Source: Xanthostigma xanthostigma
Taxonomy: Eukaryota > Arthropoda > Insecta > Raphidioptera > Raphidiidae
Direction: 5' to 3'
Assembly: GCA_963575645.1 (NCBI GenBank)
Contig: OY754476.1
Span: forward strand, 6,448,001-6,512,000
Length of the DNA: 64,000 nt
The position numbers were made by a program, and so were the translations under genes. Positions 1 through 12,100 of this stretch are shown here, one piece after another. Every line of letters starts with the position of its first letter. Positions within the stretch are counted from its first letter, which is position 1. The notes beneath the pieces were generated by a model, which did not search any database, was not told the DNA's origin, and saw only the letters and a program-made list of their open reading frames with translations.

Positions 1-48
1 CGTTACTATTAAGCATATCTAAAAAAATTATATATTTTGCCAAATATC

Positions 49-80
49 GCAAAACGTTCATGTTTTCATATGCGTTTTGG
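49..80. repeat. Hairpin in the module 4/1 spacer
   Basis: Arms GCAAAACG (49-56) and CGTTTTGC (73-80 in most units) flank a 16-base loop. Units 1, 3 and 7 have CGTTTTGG, which loses the outermost pair. Units 22, 23 and 24 carry aaaaGg in the left arm and gtttAg in the right arm; these changes are not compensatory and weaken the stem. The hairpin centre lies within about 3 bp of the midpoint between the flanking module cores. Confidence 0.75.
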
Positions 81-137
81 AAAAAAGCAACTTTTTAAGA
101 CACTAAGCGACTTTTGGACCGTTCTATACTAACCGAA

Positions 138-214
138 CTTATAGAAAATTTCAAGCTGAATCGATTCCGACAATCCACAACCTTGTATCACTTTTAGTTT
201 CAGAGATATTAGCG
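138..214 (+). repeat. Satellite module 1 (forward)
   Basis: First of four related modules in the monomer. It begins cttatagaaaa, passes through gctgaatcgattccg with the palindrome GAATCGATTC at 158-167, then continues with ccttgtatcac, agtttcagagatatt and agcg. It aligns with module 3 in the same orientation and with the reverse complements of modules 2 and 4. Recurrent variants here are gtatCac/gtatAac, gAttcc/gAatcc, and gtttcctac in place of gattccgac. Confidence 0.85.
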
Positions 215-246
215 TTTATTTATTTTATTTGAGAAAAATTTTAAAG

Positions 247-322
247 CGCCGTAACTCTTAAACGACTAATGATACAGATGTGGGAGTGGCCGGAATCGAT
301 TCAGCGCAACTTTTTACATAAG
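247..322 (-). repeat. Satellite module 2 (inverted)
   Basis: Read on the minus strand it runs cttatgtaaaaagttg, gctgaatcgattccgg, ccactcccacatctgtatc, then gttacggcg, matching module 1 nearly end to end with scattered substitutions. The core palindrome GAATCGATTC is at 293-302. Together with module 1 it forms the arms of an imperfect inverted repeat with a 32-bp AT-rich spacer (215-246). Recurrent variants are taaCtctt/taaGtctt and caactttt/caaccttt. Confidence 0.82.
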
Positions 323-393
323 AATAACCTCAGTTGTAAGTCGTATGAGAACATTATGACAGTGATTTTTGTGTTTTTTTAAAATCGAAAAAA

Positions 394-417
394 GTAAGAA
401 GGGGGTACCCTTCTTAT
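394..417. repeat. KpnI hairpin in the module 2/3 spacer
   Basis: Arms GTAAGAAGGG and CCCTTCTTAC flank a 4-base centre, forming a near-continuous 24-bp palindrome around GGTACC. In unit 1 and a few others the last arm base is T (cttat), losing the outermost pair; most units have the perfect form. Units 25 and 27 read ggggAtaccc, removing the KpnI site. Unit 40 (around 27066-27090) has a cluster of changes, ggggggaacc, that disrupts the centre. Confidence 0.85.
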
Positions 418-464
418 AAAATTGAAAAATTTTTGAAAAATAGATTCGTTTGATATAATGCATA

Positions 465-540
465 CTTATAGAGAAAGTCATTCTGAATCGATTCCGACCA
501 CCCGCAGCCTTGTATCTCTTTTGGTTTCGGAGATATAGCC
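465..540 (+). repeat. Satellite module 3 (forward)
   Basis: Forward module beginning cttatagagaaag, with core GAATCGATTC at 485-494, followed by ccgaccacccgcagcc, ttgtatctcttttggtttc and ggagatatagcc. It is the counterpart of module 1, displaced 327 bp. A linked set of variants (agaaaaagtaatt and cgcaacc instead of agagaaagtcatt and cgcagcc) marks units 4, 5, 8, 9, 12, 13 and 18. Confidence 0.85.
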
Positions 541-542
541 AT

Positions 543-574
543 TTTAAAGTGTTTAAATTTTTTTACACTTTAAA
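543..574. repeat. Hairpin in the module 3/4 spacer
   Basis: Perfect 10-bp arms TTTAAAGTGT (543-552) and ACACTTTAAA (565-574) enclose a 12-base T-rich loop. The centre coincides with the midpoint between module cores 3 and 4. The form cattCtaaagtgt in units 53, 56, 63, 67, 71 and 80 breaks one pair. The loop variant aatttGttta, common toward the right end, leaves the stem intact. Confidence 0.8.
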
Positions 575-576
575 CC

Positions 577-651
577 GTCATAGCGTCTAAACTAACAGAG
601 ATACGAATGTGCGCTTGGTCCCATTCGATTCAGCGTACTTTTTTCTATAAG
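577..651 (-). repeat. Satellite module 4 (inverted)
   Basis: Read on the minus strand it starts cttatagaaaaaag, then gtacgctgaatcgaatggg and continues to attcgtatctctgttag and gctatgac. It aligns with the other modules but has a degenerate core (cattcgattc at 622-631), so it lacks the ClaI site. It pairs with module 3 as an inverted repeat. In unit 36 the hAT element landed inside this module, at the word gtctaaac. Confidence 0.82.
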
Positions 652-1962
652 ACACGTTACTATTAAGCATATCTAAAAAAATTATATATTTTGCCAAATA
701 TCGCAAAACGTTCATGTTTTCATATGCGTTTTGCAAAAAAGCAACTTTTTAAGACACTAAGCGACTTTTGGACCGTTCTATACTAACCGAACTTATAGAA
801 AATTTCAAGCTGAATCGATTCCGACAATCCACAACCTTGTATAACTTTTAGTTTCAGAGATATTAGCGTTTATTTATTTTATTTGAGAAAAATTTTAAAG
901 CGCCGTAACTCTTAAACGACTAATGATACAGATGTGGGAGTGGCCGGAATCGATTCAGCGCAACTTTTTACATAAGAATAACCTCAGTTGTAAGTCGTAT
1001 GAGAACATTATGACAGTGATTTTTGTGTTTTTTTAAAATCGAAAAAAGTAAGAAGGGGGTACCCTTCTTATAAAATTGAAAAATTTTTGAAAAATAGATT
1101 CGTTTGATATAATGCATACTTATAGAGAAAGTCATTCTGAATCGATTCCGACCACCCGCAGCCTTGTATCTCTTTTGGTTTCGGAGATATAGCCATTTTA
1201 AAGTGTTTAAATTTTTTTACACTTTAAACCGTCATAGCGTCTAAACTAACAGAGATACGAATGTGCGCTTGGTCCCATTCGATTCAGCGTACTTTTTTCT
1301 ATAAGACACGTTACTATTAAGCATATCTAAAAAAATTATATATTTTGCCAAATATCGCAAAACGTTCATGTTTTCATATGCGTTTTGGAAAAAAGCAACT
1401 TTTTAAGACACTAAGCGACTTTTGGACCGTTCTATACTAACCGAACTTATAGAAAATTTCAAGCTGAATCGATTCCGACAATCCACAACCTTGTATCACT
1501 TTTAGTTTCAGAGATATTAGCGTTTATTTATTTTATTTGAGAAAAATTTTAAAGCGCCGTAACTCTTAAACGACTAATGATACAGATGTGGGAGTGGCCG
1601 GAATCGATTCAGCGCAACTTTTTACATAAGAATAACCTCAGTTGTAAGTCGTATGAGAACATTATGACAGTGATTTTTGTGTTTTTTTAAAATCGAAAAA
1701 AGTAAGAAGGGGGTACCCTTCTTATAAAATTGAAAAATTTTTGAAAAATAGATTCGTTTGATATAATGCATACTTATAGAGAAAGTCATTCTGAATCGAT
1801 TCCGACCACCCGCAGCCTTGTATCTCTTTTGGTTTCGGAGATATAGCCATTTTAAAGTGTTTAAATTTTTTTACACTTTAAACCGTCATAGCGTCTAAAC
1901 TAACAGAGATACGAATGTGCGCTTGGTCCCATTCGATTCAGCGTACTTTTTTCTATAAGACA

Positions 1963-4900
1963 CGTTACTATTAAGCATATCTAAAAAAATTATATATTTT
2001 GCCAAATATCGCAAAACGTTCATGTTTTCATATGCGTTTTGCAAAAAAGCAACTTTTTAAGACACTAAGCGACTTTTGGACCGTTCTATACTAACCGAAC
2101 TTATAGAAAATTTCAAGCTGAATCGATTCCGACAATCCACAACCTTGTATAACTTTTAGTTTCAGAGATATTAGCGTTTATTTATTTTATTTGAGAAAAA
2201 TTTTAAAGCGCCGTAACTCTTAAACGACTAATGATACAGATGTGGGAGTGGCCGGAATCGATTCAGCGCAACTTTTTACATAAGAATAACCTCAGTTGTA
2301 AGTCGTATGAGAACATTATGACAGTGATTTTTGTGTTTTTTTAAAATCGAAAAAAGTAAGAAGGGGGTACCCTTCTTACAAAATTGAAAAATTTTTGAAA
2401 AATAGATTCGTTTGATATCATGCATACTTATAGAAAAAGTAATTCTGAATCGATTCCGACCACCCGCAACCTTGTATCTCTTTTGGTTTCGGAGATATAG
2501 CCATTTTAAAGTGTTTAAATTTTTTTACACTTTAAACCGTCATAGCGTCTAAACTAACAGAGATACGAATGTGCGCTTGGTCCCATTCGATTCAGCGTAC
2601 TTTTTTCTATAAGACACGTTACTATTAAGCATATCTAAAAAAATTATATATTTTGCCAAATATCGCAAAACGTTCATGTTTTCATATGCGTTTTGCAAAA
2701 AAGCAACTTTTTAAGACACTAAGCGACTTTTGGACCGTTCTATACTAACCGAACTTATAGAAAATTTCAAGCTGAATCGATTCCGACAATCCACAACCTT
2801 GTATCACTTTTAGTTTCAGAGATATTAGCGTTTATTTATTTTATTTGAGAAAAATTTTAAAGCGCCGTAACTCTTAAACGACTAATGATACAGATGTGGG
2901 AGTGGCCGGAATCGATTCAGCGCAACTTTTTACATAAGAATAACCTCAGTTGTAAGTCGTATGAGAACATTATGACAGTGATTTTTGTGTTTTTTTAAAA
3001 TCGAAAAAAGTAAGAAGGGGGTACCCTTCTTACAAAATTGAAAAATTTTTGAAAAATAGATTCGTTTGATATCATGCATACTTATAGAAAAAGTAATTCT
3101 GAATCGATTCCGACCACCCGCAACCTTGTATCTCTTTTGGTTTCGGAGATATAGCCATTTTAAAGTGTTTAAATTTTTTTACACTTTAAACCGTCATAGC
3201 GTCTAAACTAACAGAGATACGAATGTGTGCTTGGTCCCATTCGATTCAGCGTACTTTTTTCTATAAGACACGTTACTATTAAGCATATCTAAAAAAATTA
3301 TTTATTTTGCCAAATATCGCAAAACGTTCATGTTTTCATGTGCGTTTTGCAAAAAAGCAACTTTTTAAGACACTAAGCGACTTTTGGAATGTTCTATACT
3401 AACCGAACTTATAGAAAATTTCAAGCTGAATCGATTCCGACAATCCACAACCTTGTATAACTTTTAGTTTCAGAGATATTAGCGTTTATTTATTTTATTT
3501 GAGAAAAATTTTAAAGCGCCGTAACTCTTAAACGACTAATGATACAGATGTGGGAGTGGCCGGAATCGATTCAGCGCAACCTTTTACATAAGAATAACCT
3601 CAGTTGTAAGTCGTATGAGAATATTATGACAGTGATTTTTGTGTTTTTTCAAAATCGAAAAAAGTAAGAAGGGGGTACCCTTCTTACAAAATTGAAAAAT
3701 TTTTGAAAAATAGATTCGTTTGATATAATGCATACTTATAGAGAAAGTCATTCTGAATCGATTCCGACCACCCGCAGCCTTGTATCTCTTTTGGTTTCGG
3801 AGATATAGCCATTTTAAAGTGTTTAAATTTTTTTACACTTTAAACCGTCATAGCGTCTAAACTAACAGAGATACGAATGTGCGCTTGGTCCCATTCGATT
3901 CAGCGTACTTTTTTCTATAAGACACGTTACTATTAAGCATATCTAAAAAAATTATATATTTTGCCAAATATCGCAAAACGTTCATGTTTTCATATGCGTT
4001 TTGGAAAAAAGCAACTTTTTAAGACACTAAGCGACTTTTGGACCGTTCTATACTAACCGAACTTATAGAAAATTTCAAGCTGAATCGATTCCGACAATCC
4101 ACAACCTTGTATCACTTTTAGTTTCAGAGATATTAGCGTTTATTTATTTTATTTGAGAAAAATTTTAAAGCGCCGTAACTCTTAAACGACTAATGATACA
4201 GATGTGGGAGTGGCCGGAATCGATTCAGCGCAACTTTTTACATAAGAATAACCTCAGTTGTAAGTCGTATGAGAACATTATGACAGTGATTTTTGTGTTT
4301 TTTTAAAATCGAAAAAAGTAAGAAGGGGGTACCCTTCTTATAAAATTGAAAAATATTTGAAAAATAGATTCGTTTGATATAATGCATACTTATAGAGAAA
4401 GTCATTCTGAATCGATTCCGACCACCCGCAGCCTTGTATCTCTTTTGGTTTCGGAGATATAGCCATTTTAAAGTGTTTAAATTTTTTTACACTTTAAACC
4501 GTCATAGCGTCTAAACTAACAGAGATACGAATGTGCGCTTGGTCCCATTCGATTCAGCGTACTTTTTTCTATAAGACACGTTACTATTAAGCATATCTAA
4601 AAAAATTATATATTTTGCCAAATATCGCAAAACGTTCATGTTTTCATATGCGTTTTGCAAAAAAGCAACTTTTTAAGACACTAAGCGACTTTTGGACCGT
4701 TCTATACTAACCGAACTTATAGAAAATTTCAAGCTGAATCGATTCCGACAATCCACAACCTTGTATAACTTTTAGTTTCAGAGATATTAGCGTTTATTTA
4801 TTTTATTTGAGAAAAATTTTAAAGCGCCGTAACTCTTAAACGACTAATGATACAGATGTGGGAGTGGCCGGAATCGATTCAGCGCAACTTTTTACATAAG

Positions 4901-7900
4901 AATAACCTCAGTTGTAAGTCGTATGAGAACATTATGACAGTGATTTTTGTGTTTTTTTAAAATCGAAAAAAGTAAGAAGGGGGTACCCTTCTTACAAAAT
5001 TGAAAAATTTTTGAAAAATAGATTCGTTTGATATCATGCATACTTATAGAAAAAGTAATTCTGAATCGATTCCGACCACCCGCAACCTTGTATCTCTTTT
5101 GGTTTCGGAGATATAGCCATTTTAAAGTGTTTAAATTTTTTTACACTTTAAACCGTCATAGCGTCTAAACTAACAGAGATACGAATGTGCGCTTGGTCCC
5201 ATTCGATTCAGCGTACTTTTTTCTATAAGACACGTTACTATTAAGCATATCTAAAAAAATTATATATTTTGCCAAATATCGCAAAACGTTCATGTTTTCA
5301 TATGCGTTTTGCAAAAAAGCAACTTTTTAAGACACTAAGCGACTTTTGGACCGTTCTATACTAACCGAACTTATAGAAAATTTCAAGCTGAATCGATTCC
5401 GACAATCCACAACCTTGTATCACTTTTAGTTTCAGAGATATTAGCGTTTATTTATTTTATTTGAGAAAAATTTTAAAGCGCCGTAACTCTTAAACGACTA
5501 ATGATACAGATGTGGGAGTGGCCGGAATCGATTCAGCGCAACTTTTTACATAAGAATAACCTCAGTTGTAAGTCGTATGAGAACATTATGACAGTGATTT
5601 TTGTGTTTTTTTAAAATCGAAAAAAGTAAGAAGGGGGTACCCTTCTTACAAAATTGAAAAATTTTTGAAAAATAGATTCGTTTGATATCATGCATACTTA
5701 TAGAAAAAGTAATTCTGAATCGATTCCGACCACCCGCAACCTTGTATCTCTTTTGGTTTCGGAGATATAGCCATTTTAAAGTGTTTAAATTTTTTTACAC
5801 TTTAAACCGTCATAGCGTCTAAACTAACAGAGATACGAATGTGTGCTTGGTCCCATTCGATTCAGCGTACTTTTTTCTATAAGACACGTTACTATTAAGC
5901 ATATCTAAAAAAATTATTTATTTTGCCAAATATCGCAAAACGTTCATGTTTTCATGTGCGTTTTGCAAAAAAGCAACTTTTTAAGACACTAAGCGACTTT
6001 TGGAATGTTCTATACTAACCGAACTTATAGAAAATTTCAAGCTGAATCGATTCCGACAATCCACAACCTTGTATAACTTTTAGTTTCAGAGATATTAGCG
6101 TTTATTTATTTTATTTGAGAAAAATTTTAAAGCGCCGTAACTCTTAAACGACTAATGATACAGATGTGGGAGTGGCCGGAATCGATTCAGCGCAACCTTT
6201 TACATAAGAATAACCTCAGTTGTAAGTCGTATGAGAATATTATGACAGTGATTTTTGTGTTTTTTCAAAATCGAAAAAAGTAAGAAGGGGGTACCCTTCT
6301 TACAAAATTGAAAAATTTTTGAAAAATAGATTCGTTTGATATAATGCATACTTATAGAGAAAGTCATTCTGAATCGATTCCGACCACCCGCAGCCTTGTA
6401 TCTCTTTTGGTTTCGGAGATATAGCCATTTTAAAGTGTTTAAATTTTTTTACACTTTAAACCGTCATAGCGTCTAAACTAACAGAGATACGAATGTGCGC
6501 TTGGTCCCATTCGATTCAGCGTACTTTTTTCTATAAGACACGTTACTATTAAGCATATCTAAAAAAATTATATATTTTGCCAAATATCGCAAAACGTTCA
6601 TGTTTTCATATGCGTTTTGCAAAAAAGCAACTTTTTAAGACACTAAGCGACTTTTGGACCGTTCTATACTAACCGAACTTATAGAAAATTTCAAGCTGAA
6701 TCGATTCCGACAATCCACAACCTTGTATCACTTTTAGTTTCAGAGATATTAGCGTTTATTTATTTTATTTGAGAAAAATTTTAAAGCGCCGTAACTCTTA
6801 AACGACTAATGATACAGATGTGGGAGTGGCCGGAATCGATTCAGCGCAACTTTTTACATAAGAATAACCTCAGTTGTAAGTCGTATGAGAACATTATGAC
6901 AGTGATTTTTGTGTTTTTTTAAAATCGAAAAAAGTAAGAAGGGGGTACCCTTCTTATAAAATTGAAAAATATTTGAAAAATAGATTCGTTTGATATAATG
7001 CATACTTATAGAGAAAGTCATTCTGAATCGATTCCGACCACCCGCAGCCTTGTATCTCTTTTGGTTTCGGAGATATAGCCATTTTAAAGTGTTTAAATTT
7101 TTTTACACTTTAAACCGTCATAGCGTCTAAACTAACAGAGATACGAATGTGCGCTTGGTCCCATTCGATTCAGCGTACTTTTTTCTATAAGACACGTTAC
7201 TATTAAGCATATCTAAAAAAATTATATATTTTGCCAAATATCGCAAAACGTTCATGTTTTCATATGCGTTTTGCAAAAAAGCAACTTTTTAAGACACTAA
7301 GCGACTTTTGGACCGTTCTATACTAACCGAACTTATAGAAAATTTCAAGCTGAATCGATTCCGACAATCCACAACCTTGTATAACTTTTAGTTTCAGAGA
7401 TATTAGCGTTTATTTATTTTATTTGAGAAAAATTTTAAAGCGCCGTAACTCTTAAACGACTAATGATACAGATGTGGGAGTGGCCGGAATCGATTCAGCG
7501 CAACTTTTTACATAAGAATAACCTCAGTTGTAAGTCGTATGAGAACATTATGACAGTGATTTTTGTGTTTTTTTAAAATCGAAAAAAGTAAGAAGGGGGT
7601 ACCCTTCTTACAAAATTGAAAAATTTTTGAAAAATAGATTCGTTTGATATCATGCATACTTATAGAAAAAGTAATTCTGAATCGATTCCGACCACCCGCA
7701 ACCTTGTATCTCTTTTGGTTTCGGAGATATAGCCATTTTAAAGTGTTTAAATTTTTTTACACTTTAAACCGTCATAGCGTCTAAACTAACAGAGATACGA
7801 ATGTGCGCTTGGTCCCATTCGATTCAGCGTACTTTTTTCTATAAGACACGTTACTATTAAGCATATCTAAAAAAATTATATATTTTGCCAAATATCGCAA

Positions 7901-9156
7901 AACGTTCATGTTTTCATATGCGTTTTGCAAAAAAGCAACTTTTTAAGACACTAAGCGACTTTTGGACCGTTCTATACTAACCGAACTTATAGAAAATTTC
8001 AAGCTGAATCGATTCCGACAATCCACAACCTTGTATCACTTTTAGTTTCAGAGATATTAGCGTTTATTTATTTTATTTGAGAAAAATTTTAAAGCGCCGT
8101 AACTCTTAAACGACTAATGATACAGATGTGGGAGTGGCCGGAATCGATTCAGCGCAACTTTTTACATAAGAATAACCTCAGTTGTAAGTCGTATGAGAAC
8201 ATTATGACAGTGATTTTTGTGTTTTTTTAAAATCGAAAAAAGTAAGAAGGGGGTACCCTTCTTACAAAATTGAAAAATTTTTGAAAAATAGATTCGTTTG
8301 ATATCATGCATACTTATAGAAAAAGTAATTCTGAATCGATTCCGACCACCCGCAACCTTGTATCTCTTTTGGTTTCGGAGATATAGCCATTTTAAAGTGT
8401 TTAAATTTTTTTACACTTTAAACCGTCATAGCGTCTAAACTAACAGAGATACGAATGTGTGCTTGGTCCCATTCGATTCAGCGTACTTTTTTCTATAAGA
8501 CACGTTACTATTAAGCATATCTAAAAAAATTATTTATTTTGCCAAATATCGCAAAACGTTCATGTTTTCATGTGCGTTTTGCAAAAAAGCAACTTTTTAA
8601 GACACTAAGCGACTTTTGGAATGTTCTATACTAACCGAACTTATAGAAAATTTCAAGCTGAATCGATTCCGACAATCCACAACCTTGTATAACTTTTAGT
8701 TTCAGAGATATTAGCGTTTATTTATTTTATTTGAGAAAAATTTTAAAGCGCCGTAACTCTTAAACGACTAATGATACAGATGTGGGAGTGGCCGGAATCG
8801 ATTCAGCGCAACCTTTTACATAAGAATAACCTCAGTTGTAAGTCGTATGAGAATATTATGACAGTGATTTTTGTGTTTTTTCAAAATCGAAAAAAGTAAG
8901 AAGGGGGTACCCTTCTTACAAAATTGAAAAATTTTTGAAAAATAGATTCGTTTGATATAATGCATACTTATAGAGAAAGTCATTCTGAATCGATTCCGAC
9001 CACCCGCAGCCTTGTATCTCTTTTGGTTTCGGAGATATAGCCATTTTAAAGTGTTTAAATTTTTTTACACTTTAAACCGTCATAGCGTCTAAACTAACAG
9101 AGATACGAATGTGTGCTTGGTCCCATTCGATTCAGCGTACTTTTTTCTATAAGACA
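1963..9156. repeat. Four-monomer higher-order repeat (2,616 bp)
   Basis: Units 4-7, 8-11 and 12-14 repeat the same order of variant types. Type a (1963, 4579, 7195): gtataac, gatatCatg, cgcaAcc, gtgCgc. Type b (2617, 5233, 7849): gtatcac, gatatCatg, cgcaAcc, gtgTgc. Type c (3271, 5887, 8503): attatTtatt, catGtgcg, ggaATgttc, gagaaTatt, ttttttCaaaa. Type d (3925, 6541): cttaTaaaa, aaatAtttga, gatatAatg. The third copy ends after type c; unit 15 (9157) is a mosaic of type c with other variants. Unit 3 resembles type d without aaatAtttga, so an older copy may extend leftward. Confidence 0.88.
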
Positions 9157-12100
9157 CGTTACTATTAAGCATATCTAAAAAAATTATTTATTTTGCCAAA
9201 TATCGCAAAACGTTCATGTTTTCATGTGCGTTTTGCAAAAAAGCAACTTTTTAAGACACTAAGCGACTTTTGGACCGTTCTATACTAACCGAACTTATAG
9301 AAAATTTCAAGCTGAATCGATTCCGACAATCCACAACCTTGTATCACTTTTAGTTTCAGAGATATTAGCGTTTATTTATTTTATTTGAGAAAAATTTTAA
9401 AGCGCCGTAACTCTTAAACGACTAATGATACAGATGTGGGAGTGGCCGGAATCGATTCAGCGCAACCTTTTACATAAGAATAACCTCAGTTGTAAGTCGT
9501 ATGAGAATATTATGACAGTGATTTTTGTGTTTTTTCAAAATCGAAAAAAGTAAGAAGGGGGTACCCTTCTTACAAAATTGAAAAATTTTTGAAAAATAGA
9601 TTCGTTTGATATAATGCATACTTATAGAGAAAGTCATTCTGAATCGATTCCGACCACCCGCAGCCTTGTATCTCTTTTGGTTTCGGAGATATAGCCATTT
9701 TAAAGTGTTTAAATTTTTTTACACTTTAAACCGTCATAGCGTCTAAACTAACAGAGATACGAATGTGCGCTTGGTCCCATTCGATTCAGCGTACTTTTTT
9801 CTATAAGACACGTTACTATTAAGCATATCTAAAAAAATTATATATTTTGCCAAATATCGCAAAACGTTCATGTTTTCATATGCGTTTTGCAAAAAAGCAA
9901 CTTTTTAAGACACTAAGCGACTTTTGGACCGTTCTATACTAACCGAACTTATAGAAAATTTCAAGCTGAATCGATTCCGACAATCCACAACCTTGTATCA
10001 CTTTTAGTTTCAGAGATATTAGCGTTTATTTATTTTATTTGAGAAAAATTTTAAAGCGCCGTAACTCTTAAACGACTAATGATACAGATGTGGGAGTGGC
10101 CGGAATCGATTCAGCGCAACTTTTTACATAAGAATAACCTCAGTTGTAAGTCGTATGAGAACATTATGACAGTGATTTTTGTGTTTTTTTAAAATCGAAA
10201 AAAGTAAGAAGGGGGTACCCTTCTTACAAAATTGAAAAATTTTTGAAAAATAGATTCGTTTGATATCATGCATACTTATAGAGAAAGTCATTCTGAATCG
10301 ATTCCGACCACCCGCAGCCTTGTATCTCTTTTGGTTTCGGAGATATAGCCATTTTAAAGTGTTTAAATTTTTTTACACTTTAAACCGTCATAGCGTCTAA
10401 ACTAACAGAGATACGAATGTGCGCTTGGTCCCATTCGATTCAGCGTACTTTTTTCTATAAGACACGTTACTATTAAGCATATCTAAAAAAATTATATATT
10501 TTGCCAAATATCGCAAAACGTTCATGTTTTCATATGCGTTTTGCAAAAAAGCAACTTTTTAAGACACTAAGCGACTTTTGGACCGTTCTATACTAACCGA
10601 ACTTATAGAAAATTTCAAGCTGAATCGATTCCGACAATCCACAACCTTGTATCACTTTTAGTTTCAGAGATATTAGCGTTTATTTATTTTATTTGAGAAA
10701 AATTTTAAAGCGCCGTAACTCTTAAACGACTAATGATACAGATGTGGGAGTGGCCGGAATCGATTCAGCGCAACTTTTTACATAAGAATAACCTCAGTTG
10801 TAAGTCGTATGAGAACATTATGACAGTGATTTTTGTGTTTTTTTAAAATCGAAAAAAGTAAGAAGGGGGTACCCTTCTTACAAAATTGAAAAATTTTTGA
10901 AAAATAGATTCGTTTGATATAATGCATACTTATAGAGAAAGTCATTCTGAATCGATTCCGACCACCCGCAGCCTTGTATCTCTTTTGGTTTCGGAGATAT
11001 AGCCATTTTAAAGTGTTTAAATTTTTTTACACTTTAAACCGTCATAGCGTCTAAACTAACAGAGATACGAATGTGCGCTTGGTCCCATTCGTTTCAGCGT
11101 ACTTTTTTCTATAAGACACGTTACTATTAAGCATATCTAAAAAAATTATATATTTTGCCAAATATCGCAAAACGTTCATGTTTTCATATGCGTTTTGCAA
11201 AAAAGCAACTTTTTAAGACACTAAGCGACTTTTGGACCGTTCTATACTAACCGAACTTATAGAAAATTTCAAGCTGAATCGAATCCGACAATCCACAACC
11301 TTGTATCACTTTTAGTTTCAGAGATATTAGCGTTTATTTATTTTATTTGAGAAAAATTTTAAAGCGCCGTAACTCTTAAACGACTAATGATACAGATGTG
11401 GGAGTGGCCGGAATCGATTCAGCGCAACTTTTTACATAAGAATAACCTCAGTTGTAAGTCGTATGAGAACATTATGACAGTGATTTTTGTGTTTTTTTAA
11501 AATCGAAAAAAGTAAGAAGGGGGTACCCTTCTTACAAAATTGAAAAATTTTTGAAAAATAGATTCGTTTGATATCATGCATACTTATAGAAAAAGTAATT
11601 CTGAATCGATTCCGACCACCCGCAACCTTGTATCTCTTTTGGTTTCGGAGATATAGCCATTTTAAAGTGTTTAAATTTTTTTACACTTTAAACCGTCATA
11701 GCGTCTAAACTAACAGAGATACGAATGTGTGCTTGGTCCCATTCGATTCAGCGTACTTTTTTCTATAAGACACGTTACTATTAAGCATATCTAAAAAAAT
11801 TATTTATTTTGCCAAATATCGCAAAACGTTCATGTTTTCATGTGCGTTTTGCAAAAAAGCAACTTTTTAAGACACTAAGCGACTTTTGGAATGTTCTATA
11901 CTAACCGAACTTATAGAAAATTTCAAGCTGAATCGATTCCGACAATCCACAACCTTGTATCACTTTTAGTTTCAGAGATATTAGCGTTTATTTATTTTAT
12001 TTGAGAAAAATTTTAAAGCGCCGTAACTCTTAAACGACTAATGATACAGATGTGGGAGTGGCCGGAATCGATTCAGCGCAACTTTTTACATAAGAATAAC

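Larger units (their letters stand above)
1..654. repeat. Representative satellite monomer (unit 1)
   Basis: One full unit, used here as the reference for internal layout. Four related modules lie at 138-214 (+), 247-322 (-), 465-540 (+) and 577-651 (-). Between them are spacers of 32 bp (215-246), 142 bp (323-464), 36 bp (541-576) and about 140 bp (652 into the next unit). The two halves align about 327 bp apart, for example ctgaatcgattccga at 156 and at 483, so the unit is a diverged dimer. Each half is itself a diverged inverted repeat. The unit contains one KpnI site (GGTACC at 404-409) and three ClaI sites (ATCGAT, at module cores 1 to 3). Confidence 0.9.

Noticed and set aside
394..417. 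Rho-independent terminator
   Set aside because: The GC-containing stem with nearby T runs looks similar, but it recurs in every satellite unit of a eukaryotic array, with no gene upstream.
1..654. The inverted modules as terminal repeats of a DNA transposon
   Set aside because: The modules alternate regularly through every unit with no target duplication or boundary, so they are internal satellite structure. An ancient transposon origin cannot be excluded but is not supported.
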